The position numbers were made by a program, and so were the translations under genes. A stretch of DNA of 64,000 bases from Motilibacter rhizosphaerae (GTDB taxonomy: Bacteria > Actinomycetota > Actinomycetes > Motilibacterales > Motilibacteraceae). Where the stretch lies: assembly GCF_004216915.1 (NCBI RefSeq), contig NZ_SGXD01000001.1, positions 1,069,013 to 1,133,012 on the forward strand, given 5' to 3'. Shown here piece by piece: positions 34,193 to 44,028 of this stretch (position 1 is the first letter of the stretch; each line of letters starts with the position of its first letter). The notes beneath the pieces are model-generated. The model did not search any database and was not told the origin of the DNA. It saw only the letters and a program-made list of their open reading frames with translations.

Positions 34193-35503
34193 TCACCACA
34201 GCCCCGTGGTGGTGCCGGGGTTGCGGTCGCTCGCGTGGGTGGCGGGTACGGGTGGTCCGCCGTCGGGTGGTCGCCAGCGGAGGAGTCCTGGTCGGTCGGG
34301 GTCGGGCTCGAGCTGCCAGCCTCCTTGGTGGAGGAGATGGTGGTGCCTGCTGCAGAGCAGGCACATGTTGGTGAGGTCGGTGGGGCCACCGTCGGACCAG
34401 TGGCGGATGTGGTGGGCTTGGACGCGCCTGTTGCGGCAGCTGGGGGCGATGCAGCCGCCGTCGCGTACCCAGAGGGCTCTTTGCTGGGCGCGGGTGGCGA
34501 GGCGGGCCTCGCGGCCGAGGGCGAGGGGGACGCCGGGCGCGACGGTGACCGCGAGACCAGCCACATCGACCGCACCCTCCCGCTCTCCGGTCCCGCACGC
34601 GGCGGTCGTCCTTGCGTGCGGGCTGAGCGTCGAGGTGAGCAGAACGCTGACATTGGCGGTGCAGGTGAGGAACTTCAGCTCCTCCGCGGTGAACGCGGTG
34701 CCGAGGATCCCGCAGATCCCGCTGTGCCCGTCGCCGGGGTTGAGCTCGTCGCGCAGCGTGGGGAGGTCGACGACGAGCGTGGTGTCGAGCCGCAGGCTCG
34801 TGACGCCCGGCTCGGTGGCGAGGACGGTCTGCACGATCTCGACGAGCGCGTCAGCCTGGCGCTGGGCGGCGGTGCGGAGGTCGACAGTCTGCCCGGGCTC
34901 GGGGTTGGGCTGGGAGCCGGCGCGGATCGCCTTCTGCAGCAGCATCCCCTCCGCCTTCGGGAGCCGGCCGGTGATCTCGACCGTGCCGTTGAAGCCGGTG
35001 GAGAGCAGCAGGTAGCGGCTGTCGTGGATCCGCTGCGCTTTCTCCTCGCGGGACTCGTCCGCTTCGACCGCGGCTTCGAGCCGGCTCACCGCGGTCCGCA
35101 CATCGGCAGGTGCCGCCGCCTTGGCGAGCGGGACGAGCATCTCCTCGGCCTCGAGCATGACGTCCGCGCCGAGCCGCTTGTGCCCCGCCGCCATCTCGTC
35201 GACGTGGCGGACGGAGATGCTGCCAGTCTGCAGGGCCTCCGCGGTTCGGGGCAGGTCGCGCAGCGCCCGTGCCGCGCTCACCGCTCGGCGCGCGTCGAGC
35301 GCGTCCATCCGCGCGTGGTGCCGCAGCCACGCCTGCGCCGTCACCTGGTTGTCGAGCACGAACTCGCCCGCGGCGTCGAACTCCGCCAGCTCAGTGAGGA
35401 ACTCAGCCTGCAGCCGGGCGATCGCCGCGTGCTTTTCGAGTAGCGTGACCCCGCGCGGGGACCCCGACCGGGGGTCGCGCGACGGGCTGCTGCTCGAGGT
35501 CAT
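34193..35503 (-). CDS. DUF222 domain / HNH endonuclease protein
   Basis: This 436-residue protein has an N-terminal DUF222 helical region (about 20-300) and a C-terminal HNH nuclease motif: CIAPSCRNRRVQAHHIRHW, then LTNMCLLCSRHHHLLHQGGW with the catalytic and zinc residues. This family (REP13E12-like in mycobacteria) is often multicopy in actinobacteria, and its role is not known. ATG 35503 is chosen over an upstream GTG at 35518 for its fit to the family start. It is convergent with the tetR-like gene and followed by the repeat-rich spacer. Confidence 0.85.
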   Translation of the reverse strand: MTSSSSPSRDPRSGSPRGVTLLEKHAAIARLQAEFLTELAEFDAAGEFVLDNQVTAQAWLRHHARMDALDARRAVSAARALRDLPRTAEALQTGSISVRHVDEMAAGHKRLGADVMLEAEEMLVPLAKAAAPADVRTAVSRLEAAVEADESREEKAQRIHDSRYLLLSTGFNGTVEITGRLPKAEGMLLQKAIRAGSQPNPEPGQTVDLRTAAQRQADALVEIVQTVLATEPGVTSLRLDTTLVVDLPTLRDELNPGDGHSGICGILGTAFTAEELKFLTCTANVSVLLTSTLSPHARTTAACGTGEREGAVDVAGLAVTVAPGVPLALGREARLATRAQQRALWVRDGGCIAPSCRNRRVQAHHIRHWSDGGPTDLTNMCLLCSRHHHLLHQGGWQLEPDPDRPGLLRWRPPDGGPPVPATHASDRNPGTTTGLW

Positions 35504-35590
35504 GCCGACAACGTACAAGCCACCACCGACAGAGCCCGGTCAGCAGAAAGGCTGCCGCACAGCCACTTCGTCGCACCTCGCGGCGGACCC

Positions 35591-35658
35591 ACTTGATCGG
35601 GCAGCCTGATCAACTTCACAGACGTCGGCACCCAACACCTGCATGATCACGGGGAGTT
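35591..35658. repeat. Palindromic repeat unit, copy I
   Basis: The unit has a near-palindrome TGATCGGGCAGCCTGATCA (35594-35612) followed by AACTTC, then 22 bp, then TGCATGATCACGGGGAGTT (35640-35658). The same two blocks recur in the same order at 35741-35835. The 397-bp spacer 35504-35900 holds these units and the katG terminator and no gene I can support. Confidence 0.65.
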
Positions 35659-35740
35659 CTAGCGAGCAGCGCACGAACTGACCGCCGCCAGCAGGGGATT
35701 CCACCCCTTCGGTGAGCACCTCGTCCGTTCTGCCGCCCAC

Positions 35741-35835
35741 GTGATCGGGCTACCCGATCAACTTCCCCGCAGCAGCAGGGAGTCCGCACCTGCCTCGCCG
35801 TCTCTCGCCCACGACGTGCATGATCACGGGGAAGT
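35741..35835. repeat. Palindromic repeat unit, copy II
   Basis: Block 1 GTGATCGGGCTACCCGATCA (35741-35760) plus ACTTC has perfect 8-bp arms; block 2 TGCATGATCACGGGGAAGT is at 35817-35835. The spacer between blocks is 51 bp against 22 bp in copy I. Base changes in the arms keep pairing (G-T in copy I, G-C here). Confidence 0.65.
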
Positions 35836-35848
35836 GGCGGGGGCGCGA

Positions 35849-35884
35849 GACGGCCCGCTCGCACCGGAGTGCGAGCGGGCCGTC
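35849..35884 (-). terminator. Terminator after katG
   Basis: GACGGCCCGCTCGCAC (35849-35864) pairs perfectly over 16 bp with 35869-35884 around CGGA, just past the katG stop. Confidence 0.85.
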
Positions 35885-35900
35885 GGGCCGTTCGGGCTGG

Positions 35901-38141
35901 CTACTTCACGTCGTAGCGGTCCAGCATCATGACCTTGTCCCACGCGTCGACGAAGTCCTTGACGAACTTCTCCTTCGCGTCGTCCGCCGAGTAGACCTCC
36001 ACGATGCCGCGGAGGATCGAGTTCGAGCCGAAGACCAGGTCCACGGCCGTGGCGGTCCGCACCACGGCGCCCGACGCGTCGAGCCCCTCGTAGACGCCCT
36101 CGTCGTCGCGCGAGGTCTGCCACGAGATGCCCAGGTCGAGCAGGTTGCGGAAGAAGTCCTGCGACAGCACGCCCGGCTGGTCGGTGAAGACGCCGTGCTT
36201 GACCCCGCCAGTGTTGGCCCCGAGGACGCGCAGGCCGCCGACGAGGACGGTCAGCTCCTTCGCGGTGAGCTCGAGGAGGTACGCCTTGTCGATGAGCAGC
36301 GTCTCCGGCGAGAGCTTGGCCCCGGGCTTCACCCAGTTGCGGAAGCCGTCGGCCCGCGGCTCGAGCCAGCGGAAGGTGTCGGGGTCCGTCTGCTCCTGCG
36401 AGGCATCCGTGCGGCCCGGCGTGAAGGGCACGGTGATCTGGACGCCCGCGTCAGCGGCGGCCTTCTCGACGCCCGCGGCACCCGCGAGCACGATGAGGTC
36501 GGCCAGGGAGATCGGCTTCGCGTACGACGCCTTGATCTCCTCGAGCTTGGCGACGACCTCGGCCGTGCCGGCGTTGACCGCCCAGTCCTTCTGCGGCGCC
36601 AGGCGCAGGCGCGCGCCGTTGGCGCCACCGCGCTTGTCGGTGCCGCGGTAGGACGCCGCCGCCGACCACGCGGTGTGGACGAGCTGCGGGACCGAGAGGC
36701 CCGACTCGAGCACGAGCCGCTTGAGCTCGGCGATCTCCACCTCGCCGACCAGCTCGTGGTCGACCGCGGGGACCGGGTCCTGCCAGAGCTGGACCTCCTG
36801 CGGCACCCACGGGCCGAGGTAGCGCGACACCGGGCCCATGTCGCGGTGCAGCAGCTTGAACCACGCCTTCGCGTACGCCGCGGCGAACTCGTCGGGGTTG
36901 TCGCGGAAGCGCTCGGAGATCGCGCGGAACTCCGGGTCCTTGATGAGCGCGAGGTCGCTGGTCGCCATCATCGGGCGGTGGAAGACGCCCTCGCGGTGCG
37001 CGTCGGGGACCGTCGTCGCCGAGGCGTCGGTGGGCTGCCACTGCTTGGCACCCGCGGGGCTCTCGGTGAGCTCCCACTCGTAGCCGAACAGCGTGTCCCA
37101 GTAGGAGTTGTCCCACGTGGTGGGCGTCGGGGTCCACGCGCCCTCGAGGCCGGAGGTGATGGTGTCCTCGGCCTTGCCCTTGCCGTACTGGTTCTTCCAA
37201 CCGAGGCCGTTGCCGTGGACGGGGCAGCCCTCGGGCTCCGGGCCGACGAGCGAGGGGTCGCCCGCGCCGTGGGTCTTGCCGAAGGTGTGGCCGCCCGCGA
37301 TGAGCGCGACGGTCTCCTCGCTGCTCATCGCCATGCGGCTGAACGTGACCTTGATGTCGTGCGCCGACGCCACCGGGTCCGGGATGCCCTTGGGGCCCTC
37401 GGGGTTGACGTAGATGAGGCCCATCGTGACCGCGCCGAGGTCGCCGCCCTCGAGGTCGAGGGGGTCCTCACCGCTGTAGCGCTCGTCGCCGAGCCAGGTG
37501 TCCTCGGGACCCCAGAACGTCTGCTCCGGCTGCCAGACGTCCTCGCGGCCGAAGGCGAAGCCGAAGGTCTGGAAGCCCATGTCCTCGTGCGCGACGTTGC
37601 CGGCGAGCACGAGCAGGTCGGCCCAGGACAGGGCGCGGCCGTACTTCTGCTTGATCGGCAGGAGCAGGCGGCGGGCCTTGTCGAGGTTCGCGTTGTCCGG
37701 CCAGGAGTTCAGCGGGGCGAAGCGCTGCTCGCCCGAGCCGGCGCCGCCGCGGCCGTCGGCCTGCCGGTAGGTGCCGGCGGCGTGCCACGACATGCGGATG
37801 AACAGCGGGCCGTAGTGGCCGTAGTCCGCCGGCCACCAGTCCTGCGACGTCTTCATGACCGAGACGAGGTCGGCCTTGAGCTGCTCGAAGTCCAGGCCCT
37901 GCACGGCCGTCTTGTAGTCGAACTCCTCGCCCAGCGGGTCCGCGGCCGGGTCGGTGCGGTTGAGGACGCCGAGGTCGACCTGGTTCGGCCACCAGTCGCG
38001 GTTGGTGCGCGGGCGCTCGCTGATGTGCGCGGTCGGGCTCGGGATCGCGGGGTTCTCGCTCTCCGAGGTGCTCGCGGTGGTGTCGGTGCCCTGCGGGCTG
38101 GCGCTGGTGTCCCTGGGCTTGGGGTCGGTCGTGTCGGTCAC
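35901..38141 (-). CDS. katG: Catalase-peroxidase
   Basis: This 746-residue bifunctional haem enzyme destroys hydrogen peroxide. The distal site reads [12 protein letters not shown] (Arg116, Trp119, His120). The proximal text [11 protein letters not shown] is present, as are the Tyr ([11 protein letters not shown]) and Met ([10 protein letters not shown]) partners of the Trp-Tyr-Met adduct. The duplicated C-terminal peroxidase-like half is complete. The family also activates isoniazid. The GTG overlaps the stop of the furA-type gene (GTGA), so the pair is one operon under peroxide/iron control. Length is normal. Confidence 0.97.
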   Translation of the reverse strand: MTDTTDPKPRDTSASPQGTDTTASTSESENPAIPSPTAHISERPRTNRDWWPNQVDLGVLNRTDPAADPLGEEFDYKTAVQGLDFEQLKADLVSVMKTSQDWWPADYGHYGPLFIRMSWHAAGTYRQADGRGGAGSGEQRFAPLNSWPDNANLDKARRLLLPIKQKYGRALSWADLLVLAGNVAHEDMGFQTFGFAFGREDVWQPEQTFWGPEDTWLGDERYSGEDPLDLEGGDLGAVTMGLIYVNPEGPKGIPDPVASAHDIKVTFSRMAMSSEETVALIAGGHTFGKTHGAGDPSLVGPEPEGCPVHGNGLGWKNQYGKGKAEDTITSGLEGAWTPTPTTWDNSYWDTLFGYEWELTESPAGAKQWQPTDASATTVPDAHREGVFHRPMMATSDLALIKDPEFRAISERFRDNPDEFAAAYAKAWFKLLHRDMGPVSRYLGPWVPQEVQLWQDPVPAVDHELVGEVEIAELKRLVLESGLSVPQLVHTAWSAAASYRGTDKRGGANGARLRLAPQKDWAVNAGTAEVVAKLEEIKASYAKPISLADLIVLAGAAGVEKAAADAGVQITVPFTPGRTDASQEQTDPDTFRWLEPRADGFRNWVKPGAKLSPETLLIDKAYLLELTAKELTVLVGGLRVLGANTGGVKHGVFTDQPGVLSQDFFRNLLDLGISWQTSRDDEGVYEGLDASGAVVRTATAVDLVFGSNSILRGIVEVYSADDAKEKFVKDFVDAWDKVMMLDRYDVK

Positions 38142-38605
38142 GGTCTGCCTTCCTGCTGGGGGTCGTCTACGGGCGTCTGGAGGGGGCGTCGGCTGCACGC
38201 CGCGCAGGTGCCCCAGTAGGTCACCTCGGCCTCGTCGACCGTGAAGCCGGCCGAGTCGGAGGGGTCGAGGCAGGGCGCCTCGCCGACGGCGCAGTCCACG
38301 TCGGCGACGGCGCCGCACGAGCGGCACACGACGTGGTGGTGGTTGTCGCCGACGCGCGCCTCGTAGCGGGCGACGGACCCGGCGGGCTGGATGCGCCGCA
38401 CCAGGCCCGCGTCCGTGAGCGCGCGCAGCACGTCGTAGACGGCCTGGTGGGAGACCGCGCTGAGGTCCTGGCGCGCGGCGCCGATCAGCGTGTCCGTGTC
38501 GGCGTGCGGCCGGTCGTGGACGGCCAAGAGGACCGCGACCCGCGGCCGGGTGACGCGCAGCGACGCCGAGCGCAGCAGGCGCTCGGCGTCAGCGGCGGTG
38601 GTCAC
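38138..38605 (-). CDS. furA: Fur-family repressor of katG
   Basis: This 155-residue regulator has the Fur winged helix ([21 protein letters not shown]), the metal text [12 protein letters not shown] and a second CAAC pair, giving a structural zinc site, as in actinobacterial FurA. It should repress its own operon with katG until peroxide or iron loss releases it. The GTG at 38605 has a -10-like CAGGGT six bases upstream and no Shine-Dalgarno, consistent with a leaderless message. Confidence 0.93.
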   Translation of the reverse strand: MTTAADAERLLRSASLRVTRPRVAVLLAVHDRPHADTDTLIGAARQDLSAVSHQAVYDVLRALTDAGLVRRIQPAGSVARYEARVGDNHHHVVCRSCGAVADVDCAVGEAPCLDPSDSAGFTVDEAEVTYWGTCAACSRRPLQTPVDDPQQEGRP

Positions 38606-38626
38606 GGGACGACCCTGCCCTACTTC

Positions 38627-38641
38627 CTTGAATGATTCAAG
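38627..38641 (-). promoter_or_regulatory. FurA box and furA-katG promoter
   Basis: CTTGAATGATTCAAG is a palindrome broken only at its centre, as in known actinobacterial FurA boxes. On the minus strand it contains TTGAAT as -35, with CAGGGT 17 bp later as -10, so FurA bound here would block RNA polymerase. Confidence 0.8.
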
Positions 38642-38654
38642 TCCCGACCTTGGC

Positions 38655-39443
38655 CTAGACCGTCGTGACCATGCCCCCGTCGATGAGGACGTCGGCCCCC
38701 GTGACGTTGCCGGCGGACTCCGACGCGAGCAGCAGGACCACCTGCGCGACCTCCTCCGGCCGGGTGAAGCGCCGTGTGGCCGTCCCCTCCACCGCCGCCG
38801 CGCGCACCGCCGCCGGGTCGACGCCCTGCGCGCGCCCCAGGGTGTCCGCGACCCCGCCGGCGCCGAGCCAGAGCGCCGTCTCGACCGGGCCGGGGCTCAC
38901 CGTGTTGACGCGCACGCCCGCCGGGCCGACCTCCTTCGAGAGCGACTTGCAGAAGCTGCGCAGGGCGGCCTTGGCCGCGCTGTAGTCGATCACCCCGGGG
39001 TCGGGGAGCGTCGCGTTGACCGAGCAGATGGTGACGACCGCCGACGGAGCGGCCCGGACCAGGTGCGGCAGCGCGGCCCGGGTAGCGCGTACGGCGGAGA
39101 GCAGGTTGACCTCGAGCGCCCACTGCCAGTCCTCGTCGGTCACCGCGCCGAACCCCTCGGTGCGCGGGTGCACGCCCCCGACGTTGTTGACGAGCACGTC
39201 GACCCCGCCGAAGCGCTCCACCGCGGTGTCGACCAGCGCCTGGCACCCGGCGCTGGTGGTGAGGTCGCCGTGCACCTCGACGACCCCGCCCTCGGCGGCG
39301 AGCGCGCTCAGCTCCGCCGAGCCGCCGAGCGCGCCGGCTGCCACCTGGGCCCCCTCCTCGCGCAGGGCCCGGGCCACCGCCAGCCCGATGCCCCTGCTCG
39401 CGCCGGTCACCACGGCCGTGCGCCCCTCCAGCCCGAGCTTCAC
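38655..39443 (-). CDS. SDR-family oxidoreductase
   Basis: This 262-residue short-chain dehydrogenase has TGASRGIG, VNNVGG, the catalytic Ser in ICSVNA and YSAAK. The end VTGADVLIDGGMVTTV is typical. It oxidises or reduces an alcohol or ketone with NAD(P). The GTG overlaps the stop of the alpha/beta hydrolase gene (GTGA), so the two act from one message, perhaps on the same compound. Substrate unknown. Confidence 0.9.
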   Translation of the reverse strand: MKLGLEGRTAVVTGASRGIGLAVARALREEGAQVAAGALGGSAELSALAAEGGVVEVHGDLTTSAGCQALVDTAVERFGGVDVLVNNVGGVHPRTEGFGAVTDEDWQWALEVNLLSAVRATRAALPHLVRAAPSAVVTICSVNATLPDPGVIDYSAAKAALRSFCKSLSKEVGPAGVRVNTVSPGPVETALWLGAGGVADTLGRAQGVDPAAVRAAAVEGTATRRFTRPEEVAQVVLLLASESAGNVTGADVLIDGGMVTTV

Positions 39444-40231
39444 AGCGACTGCCCCCGCAGCCAGGTGAGGCAGGTGTCCGCGACCTCGCCCCAGCCCGAG
39501 TCGATGACGAGCGAGTGGCCGCGGTCGGGGAACTCGAGCAGCTCGGTGACGGCGTCGGAGTGGCGGTACTGCTTGAGCGTCGCGCGGGTGACCGACTCGG
39601 GGACCGTGTGGTCCTTGCCGCTCGCGATGAGCAGGAGCGGTCCACGACCGGAGTTCCCGGTGTCGACGCCCGCCGGGGAGTGCGGCGTGAAGTTGGCTGC
39701 TGCCGCTTCGAACAGCGGACGGCCCGGCGCGGGGATCGTCCAGCGCTCGTAGAGCTCCTGCGACTCCTCCTCCGACACGGCGTTGGCGAACGCGAAGCGG
39801 AACTGCTCGGGCGTCAGCGACACGGCACGGTGCTTGTTGGCCGGGTTCTTGAAGACGGGCAGGGTCGCGCGCAGCGCCGACAGGGGTACGGGCAGCACCC
39901 CCTTGATCTGCGCGGCGTCGATGGCGACGGCCGCCTTCGCCAGGTCCTGGCCCAGCAGCTTCTGCGCGATGAGGCCGCCGAAGGAGTGCCCGACGAGGAC
40001 CGGCGGCTCGGGCATCGCCCGGATGATCTCGGCGAAGTGCGCGACGACGTCGTCGATGCCGTGGTCGGCGATCGCGTCGGGGTCGCGGCGCGACTCCTCG
40101 ACGGTGTCGTGGTCCCCCGGCCAGCCGGGCGCGGCCACCTCGTAGCCCTCCTCCTGGAAGCGCGCCATCCACGGTCCCCACGAGCTGGCGTGCAGCCACA
40201 GCCCGTGGACGAAGAGCACGGTCGTTCCCAC
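39440..40231 (-). CDS. Alpha/beta hydrolase
   Basis: This 263-residue hydrolase has VLFVHGLWLHASSW (oxyanion), VGHSFGGLIAQ (nucleophile), SGKDHTVP (acid) and DRGHSLV (His). It is similar to esterase/haloperoxidase-like proteins. GTG 40231 is chosen because GAGGGAG lies at good distance; GTG 40237 is a near alternative. It is the first gene of the pair with the SDR. Function unknown. Confidence 0.83.
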   Translation of the reverse strand: MGTTVLFVHGLWLHASSWGPWMARFQEEGYEVAAPGWPGDHDTVEESRRDPDAIADHGIDDVVAHFAEIIRAMPEPPVLVGHSFGGLIAQKLLGQDLAKAAVAIDAAQIKGVLPVPLSALRATLPVFKNPANKHRAVSLTPEQFRFAFANAVSEEESQELYERWTIPAPGRPLFEAAAANFTPHSPAGVDTGNSGRGPLLLIASGKDHTVPESVTRATLKQYRHSDAVTELLEFPDRGHSLVIDSGWGEVADTCLTWLRGQSL

Positions 40232-40318
40232 TGCCACTCCCTCGGTCGTCCCCGTCGTCCCGCAGTGCGGGCGCACCGCGGTGACGGCGACGCTAGGGGC
40301 GGGGGCGCGGTCCCGGCT

Positions 40319-43090
40319 TCAGTCGGACGACTGCACCAGCCCGTCGACCGGCCGCCGCGCGGCGGGGAGGACGCCGGCGAGCTGCTGGCGGCTCGTGACC
40401 CCGAGCTTGGGGAAGATCCGGTAGAGGTGCGACCCCACCGTGCGGTGGGAGAGGAACAGCCGCTGCCCGATCTCGCGGTTGGACAGCCCCTGCGCGGCGA
40501 GCTCGGCGATCTGGGCCTCCTGCGCCGAGAGCGCAGGACGTCCGCTGCCGCTCGGCGACCAGCCCCGCTCGCCGGTGGCCCGGAGCTCGTGGTCGGCCCG
40601 CAGCGCCCACGGCTCGGCCCCGATCGCGTCGAAGGACGTACGGGCCGCCCGCAGCGGGTCGCGCGACTCGGTGACCCGGCGCCGTCGGCGCAGCCAGGAG
40701 CCGTACGCCAGCTGGAGCCGGGCCTGGTGCCAGGGGAACGCGCGCGCAGCCCCCTCCAGCGCGCCGCGGAAGAGCGCCTCGGCTGCGTCGTCGTCGGCGA
40801 GCACGGCGCGGGCGTGCTCCAGGGCGATCACGGTGCCGACCGCGGGGGACCCGCCCGCCGTGCGCTCCACCTCCTCGAGCGTGCGGCGCGCCTCGTCGCG
40901 GGCGCCGCTGCGCATGGCGGCCTCCGCCAGGTAGCCCAGCGTCCAGAGCTGCTGGACCCGCTGGTGCGCGGGGTCGCTCGGCACGAAGACGCGCAGCATC
41001 TCGCCGTACGCCTGGGCGGGCCGGTCGGCCGCGAGCTCGCCGATCCCGCGGGCCAGCTGGGCGCCCGCGAGCAGGGACGAGCTCGCGTTCGGGAGCTGCA
41101 GGGCCGTCTGCTCGGCCGCGGAGAGCGCTGGGTGCCGTGCGGTCCAGCGCCCGTGCACCGCGTCCACCACGACGGTCGCGATGCGCGCGGTGGCGGCCCA
41201 GGCGCGCTGCCCGGTCTCGTCACCGAGGCGCATCCCCTCGTCGGCGGAGCGGGCGGCGTCGAACACGCCCAGGTTGATCTCGGCCCAGGAGCGGATGGCC
41301 AGCGCCTCCGCGAGCAGGCTGAGCCGACCGTCCGCCCGCAGGTCGGCGACGGCCATGGTGAGGAAGGAGTCCGCTCGCAGGAAGTCGCCCGAGCAGAAGG
41401 CGGCGATGCCGAGCAGGCTGGCGACGTCGGCCCGGCCGGCCGGCAGGCCGGGCGAGCCGTCCAGCTCGCGCAGCACGTCCGCGCTCAGCTCGAGCGACTC
41501 CACGAGCCCCAGCACGGCCAGCAGCCGCGGGTCCCCGGACGGCAGCGGGACGGCGCGCGCCGCGCCCACGATGTCGCGGCGCACGGCTTCGCCGGGGTCG
41601 CGCCACCACACCCGGCGCGCTGCCCCGAACAGCAGCTGCATCGCGAGGTCGACGTCGTCCTGGTCGGCCGCACCCCGAGCCAGCTCGACGAGGTGCCGGA
41701 CCTCGCCCGGCTCGCTGGTGGCGCCGTCGTGGAACGCGCCGGTGAGCCAGGTGAGCCGGGAGCGGTCGCGAGCGCGCAGGCCCATCCGCGTCACCCGTGC
41801 GGTGACCTGCTCGACCTGGGCGTACCTCCCGAGCTCGTAGCCCAGCTCGGCGGCGCTGATCCAGCGGGCGGCCTCGTCGAGCGGGTCCGGGCTCAGCGCG
41901 GCGGCCCGCTCGAGGCGGTCCAGCGCGGTGGCGAAGGCCCCGCGCCGGCGGGCTTCCGCCGCCGCCCGCTCCAGCTCCGCGGCGACCGGCTCGTCGCGCC
42001 CGGACACCGCGCGGGCGCGATGGACGACCGCCCGGTCCGGCTCGCCGGCCAGCACGGCGGCGAGCGCCGCGTGGCCCTGCTCGCGCCGCTGCTGCGGCAT
42101 CGCCCGGAGCAGCGCCGAGGCGATGAGCGGGTGGCTGACGGCGTACGACGTGCCGGAGGTGCGCAGCAGGTCGCGGTCCAGCGCCGGCCGCAGGGCGCTG
42201 CGGTCGAGGGGCGTGCCCGCGAGCAGGGAGGCTGCCGCGAGCACCACCTCGAGGTCGTCCCCGTCGTCGAGCGCCGCCACGTCGACGACGGCCCGTGCGG
42301 CCGGGTCGAGCCCGGCGGCGCGGGCGGTGAACGCCCGCTCCAGCCGGTCGGTCATCGGCAGCTCGTCGTCCAGGTCGGACCACCCGCTCGCGACCCCGCC
42401 CGCGAGCTCCAGGAGCGCCAGGGGGTTGCCGTGGGCGCCCGCGACGACGCGCTCGCGCAGCGAGGAGGGGAGGTCCGGGGCACGGGAGCGCAGCAGCGCG
42501 TGCGCCGCGTCGTCGGACAGGCCCTCCAGCCGCACGCTGGTCGTGGTCGACTCGCCGCCGAGCAGCTCGGCCTCCGAGCGGCAGGTGCTGAGCAGGAGCA
42601 CCCGCTCGCTCGTCGTACGCCGGGCGACGAAGGCGAGGGCGTCGACCGAGGGCCGGTCCATCCACTGCAGGTCGTCGAGGCAGACGAGCAGCGGGGCCTC
42701 GCGCGAGCGCTCCACGAGCAGTTCGAGCGCCGCGAGCGCGGTGAAGAAGGGGTTGACCCCGCTCGCCCCGACCATGCCGAAGCCCGCGAGCAGCGCCTCG
42801 CGCTGCGGTGCGGGGAGGGCCGGTACGCCGGGCAGGAGCGGTGCGAGCACCTGGTGCAGCACGGCGTACGGCAGCTGCGACTCGGAGGCGCTGCCGCGGG
42901 CGGCGAGCACGGTGCAGCCGCCGGCCCGGGCACGCGCGGCGAGCTCGGCCTGCACGGCGCTCTTGCCCACGCCGGGCTCGCCGGTGATCGCCACCGACCG
43001 GCCCGACCCGTCGAGCCCGTCGAGCTCGCGCTGCAACCGCTCGAGGACGTCGTCGCGGCCGAACAGCCGCACCTCGTCGAGGGGAGCCAT
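40319..43090 (-). CDS. LuxR-family AAA ATPase regulator (LAL type)
   Basis: This 923-residue regulator has Walker A GEPGVGKS (37-44), Walker B LLVCLDDLQW, a long TPR-like helical middle (about 350-830), and a C-terminal LuxR helix-turn-helix (LSAQEAQIAELAAQGLSNREIG, then SHRTVGSHLYRIFPKLG). LAL regulators are ATP-dependent activators of catabolic or secondary-metabolite genes. ATG 43090 is preferred to 43102. It is divergent from an alpha/beta hydrolase gene across 137 bp, a likely target. Confidence 0.9.
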   Translation of the reverse strand: MAPLDEVRLFGRDDVLERLQRELDGLDGSGRSVAITGEPGVGKSAVQAELAARARAGGCTVLAARGSASESQLPYAVLHQVLAPLLPGVPALPAPQREALLAGFGMVGASGVNPFFTALAALELLVERSREAPLLVCLDDLQWMDRPSVDALAFVARRTTSERVLLLSTCRSEAELLGGESTTTSVRLEGLSDDAAHALLRSRAPDLPSSLRERVVAGAHGNPLALLELAGGVASGWSDLDDELPMTDRLERAFTARAAGLDPAARAVVDVAALDDGDDLEVVLAAASLLAGTPLDRSALRPALDRDLLRTSGTSYAVSHPLIASALLRAMPQQRREQGHAALAAVLAGEPDRAVVHRARAVSGRDEPVAAELERAAAEARRRGAFATALDRLERAAALSPDPLDEAARWISAAELGYELGRYAQVEQVTARVTRMGLRARDRSRLTWLTGAFHDGATSEPGEVRHLVELARGAADQDDVDLAMQLLFGAARRVWWRDPGEAVRRDIVGAARAVPLPSGDPRLLAVLGLVESLELSADVLRELDGSPGLPAGRADVASLLGIAAFCSGDFLRADSFLTMAVADLRADGRLSLLAEALAIRSWAEINLGVFDAARSADEGMRLGDETGQRAWAATARIATVVVDAVHGRWTARHPALSAAEQTALQLPNASSSLLAGAQLARGIGELAADRPAQAYGEMLRVFVPSDPAHQRVQQLWTLGYLAEAAMRSGARDEARRTLEEVERTAGGSPAVGTVIALEHARAVLADDDAAEALFRGALEGAARAFPWHQARLQLAYGSWLRRRRRVTESRDPLRAARTSFDAIGAEPWALRADHELRATGERGWSPSGSGRPALSAQEAQIAELAAQGLSNREIGQRLFLSHRTVGSHLYRIFPKLGVTSRQQLAGVLPAARRPVDGLVQSSD

Positions 43091-43227
43091 GATCCACAGC
43101 ATGGCGGCACGGCGGAGCCCTCGTCCACGGTCCGCCAGTCAGCGGTGCAGTCATCGCGCGGAAGTCCCGGGACGCCGGTCGGACGACAGTCGTACGCGCC
43201 GGACCGACCCCACCCCGAGGAGCGCCG

Positions 43228-43977
43228 ATGACGGGCAGACCGACGATCGCCTTCGTGCACGGTGCCTTCGCCGACTCGAGCGGGTGGTCAGCGACGCTCG
43301 CCGCCCTCGACGCGGAGGGCCTGGCGGTGCTGGCGGTCCCCAACCCGCTCCGCGACCTGCGCGGCGACGCGGCGTACGTCCGCAGCGTGCTGGCGACCCT
43401 GGACGGTCCCGTCGTCCTCGTCGGGCACTCCTACGGCGGGGCCGTCATCGGCGAGGCGGCGCGCGGCCTCGAGCAGGTGGCCGCGCTGGTCTTCGTGGCG
43501 GCGTACGTCCTCGACGAGGGCGAGAGCATCGCCACGGTCCTCGACCCCGAGCGGTTCCCGGGCGGGCTGCTCGGCCCGGCCACGACCGTGCAGCGCGAGT
43601 TCCCGGCGGAGCACGGCACCGACGGCGACCTGTGGATCAGCACGGACTCCTTCGCGGAGGTCTTCGCCGGCGACCTGCCGCCCGACCAGGCGCGGCTGAT
43701 GTCGTTCACCCAGCGCCCGCTGGCCCTCCGGGCGGTCACCGGGACGGCCGCCGCGCGGCCGGCGTGGCACGACGTCCGGTCCTGGGCGCTCGTCGCGGAG
43801 CAGGACGGGGCCATCCCGCCCGCGGGCCAGCGCTGGATGGCGGAGCGGGCGGGCGCGACGGTCGGCACCGTCGCCTCCTCGCACGCCGTGATGGTGGCGC
43901 AGCCCGCGGCCGTGACCCAGACCATCCTCGAGGCCGTGGAGGCGGTGGCGCCGGCCACTGCGGGCGAGCGCGGCTGA
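43228..43977 (+). CDS. Alpha/beta hydrolase
   Basis: This 249-residue hydrolase has IAFVHGAFADSSGW, the nucleophile elbow VGHSYGGAVIGEAA, AEQDGAIPP (acid) and SSHAVMV (His). It resembles the esterase/EstC-like group. GAGGAG precedes the ATG. It is divergent from the LAL regulator, which may activate it. Confidence 0.85.
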   Translation: MTGRPTIAFVHGAFADSSGWSATLAALDAEGLAVLAVPNPLRDLRGDAAYVRSVLATLDGPVVLVGHSYGGAVIGEAARGLEQVAALVFVAAYVLDEGESIATVLDPERFPGGLLGPATTVQREFPAEHGTDGDLWISTDSFAEVFAGDLPPDQARLMSFTQRPLALRAVTGTAAARPAWHDVRSWALVAEQDGAIPPAGQRWMAERAGATVGTVASSHAVMVAQPAAVTQTILEAVEAVAPATAGERG

Positions 43978-44028
43978 CGGGCGCGGCTCGCTACCGCTCC
44001 GGCGCCCCGCGGTCCTACTGTCGGGCGC

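Noticed and set aside
34193-35503. The DUF222/HNH gene and neighbouring repeats as an insertion sequence.
   Set aside because: No terminal inverted repeats or target duplications frame the gene, and HNH/DUF222 proteins are not known transposases. The repeats lie on one side only.
39515-43231. A 1,238-codon open frame on the plus strand.
   Set aside because: It is antisense to the alpha/beta hydrolase and LAL regulator genes, which have clear motifs; its composition is that of a shadow frame.
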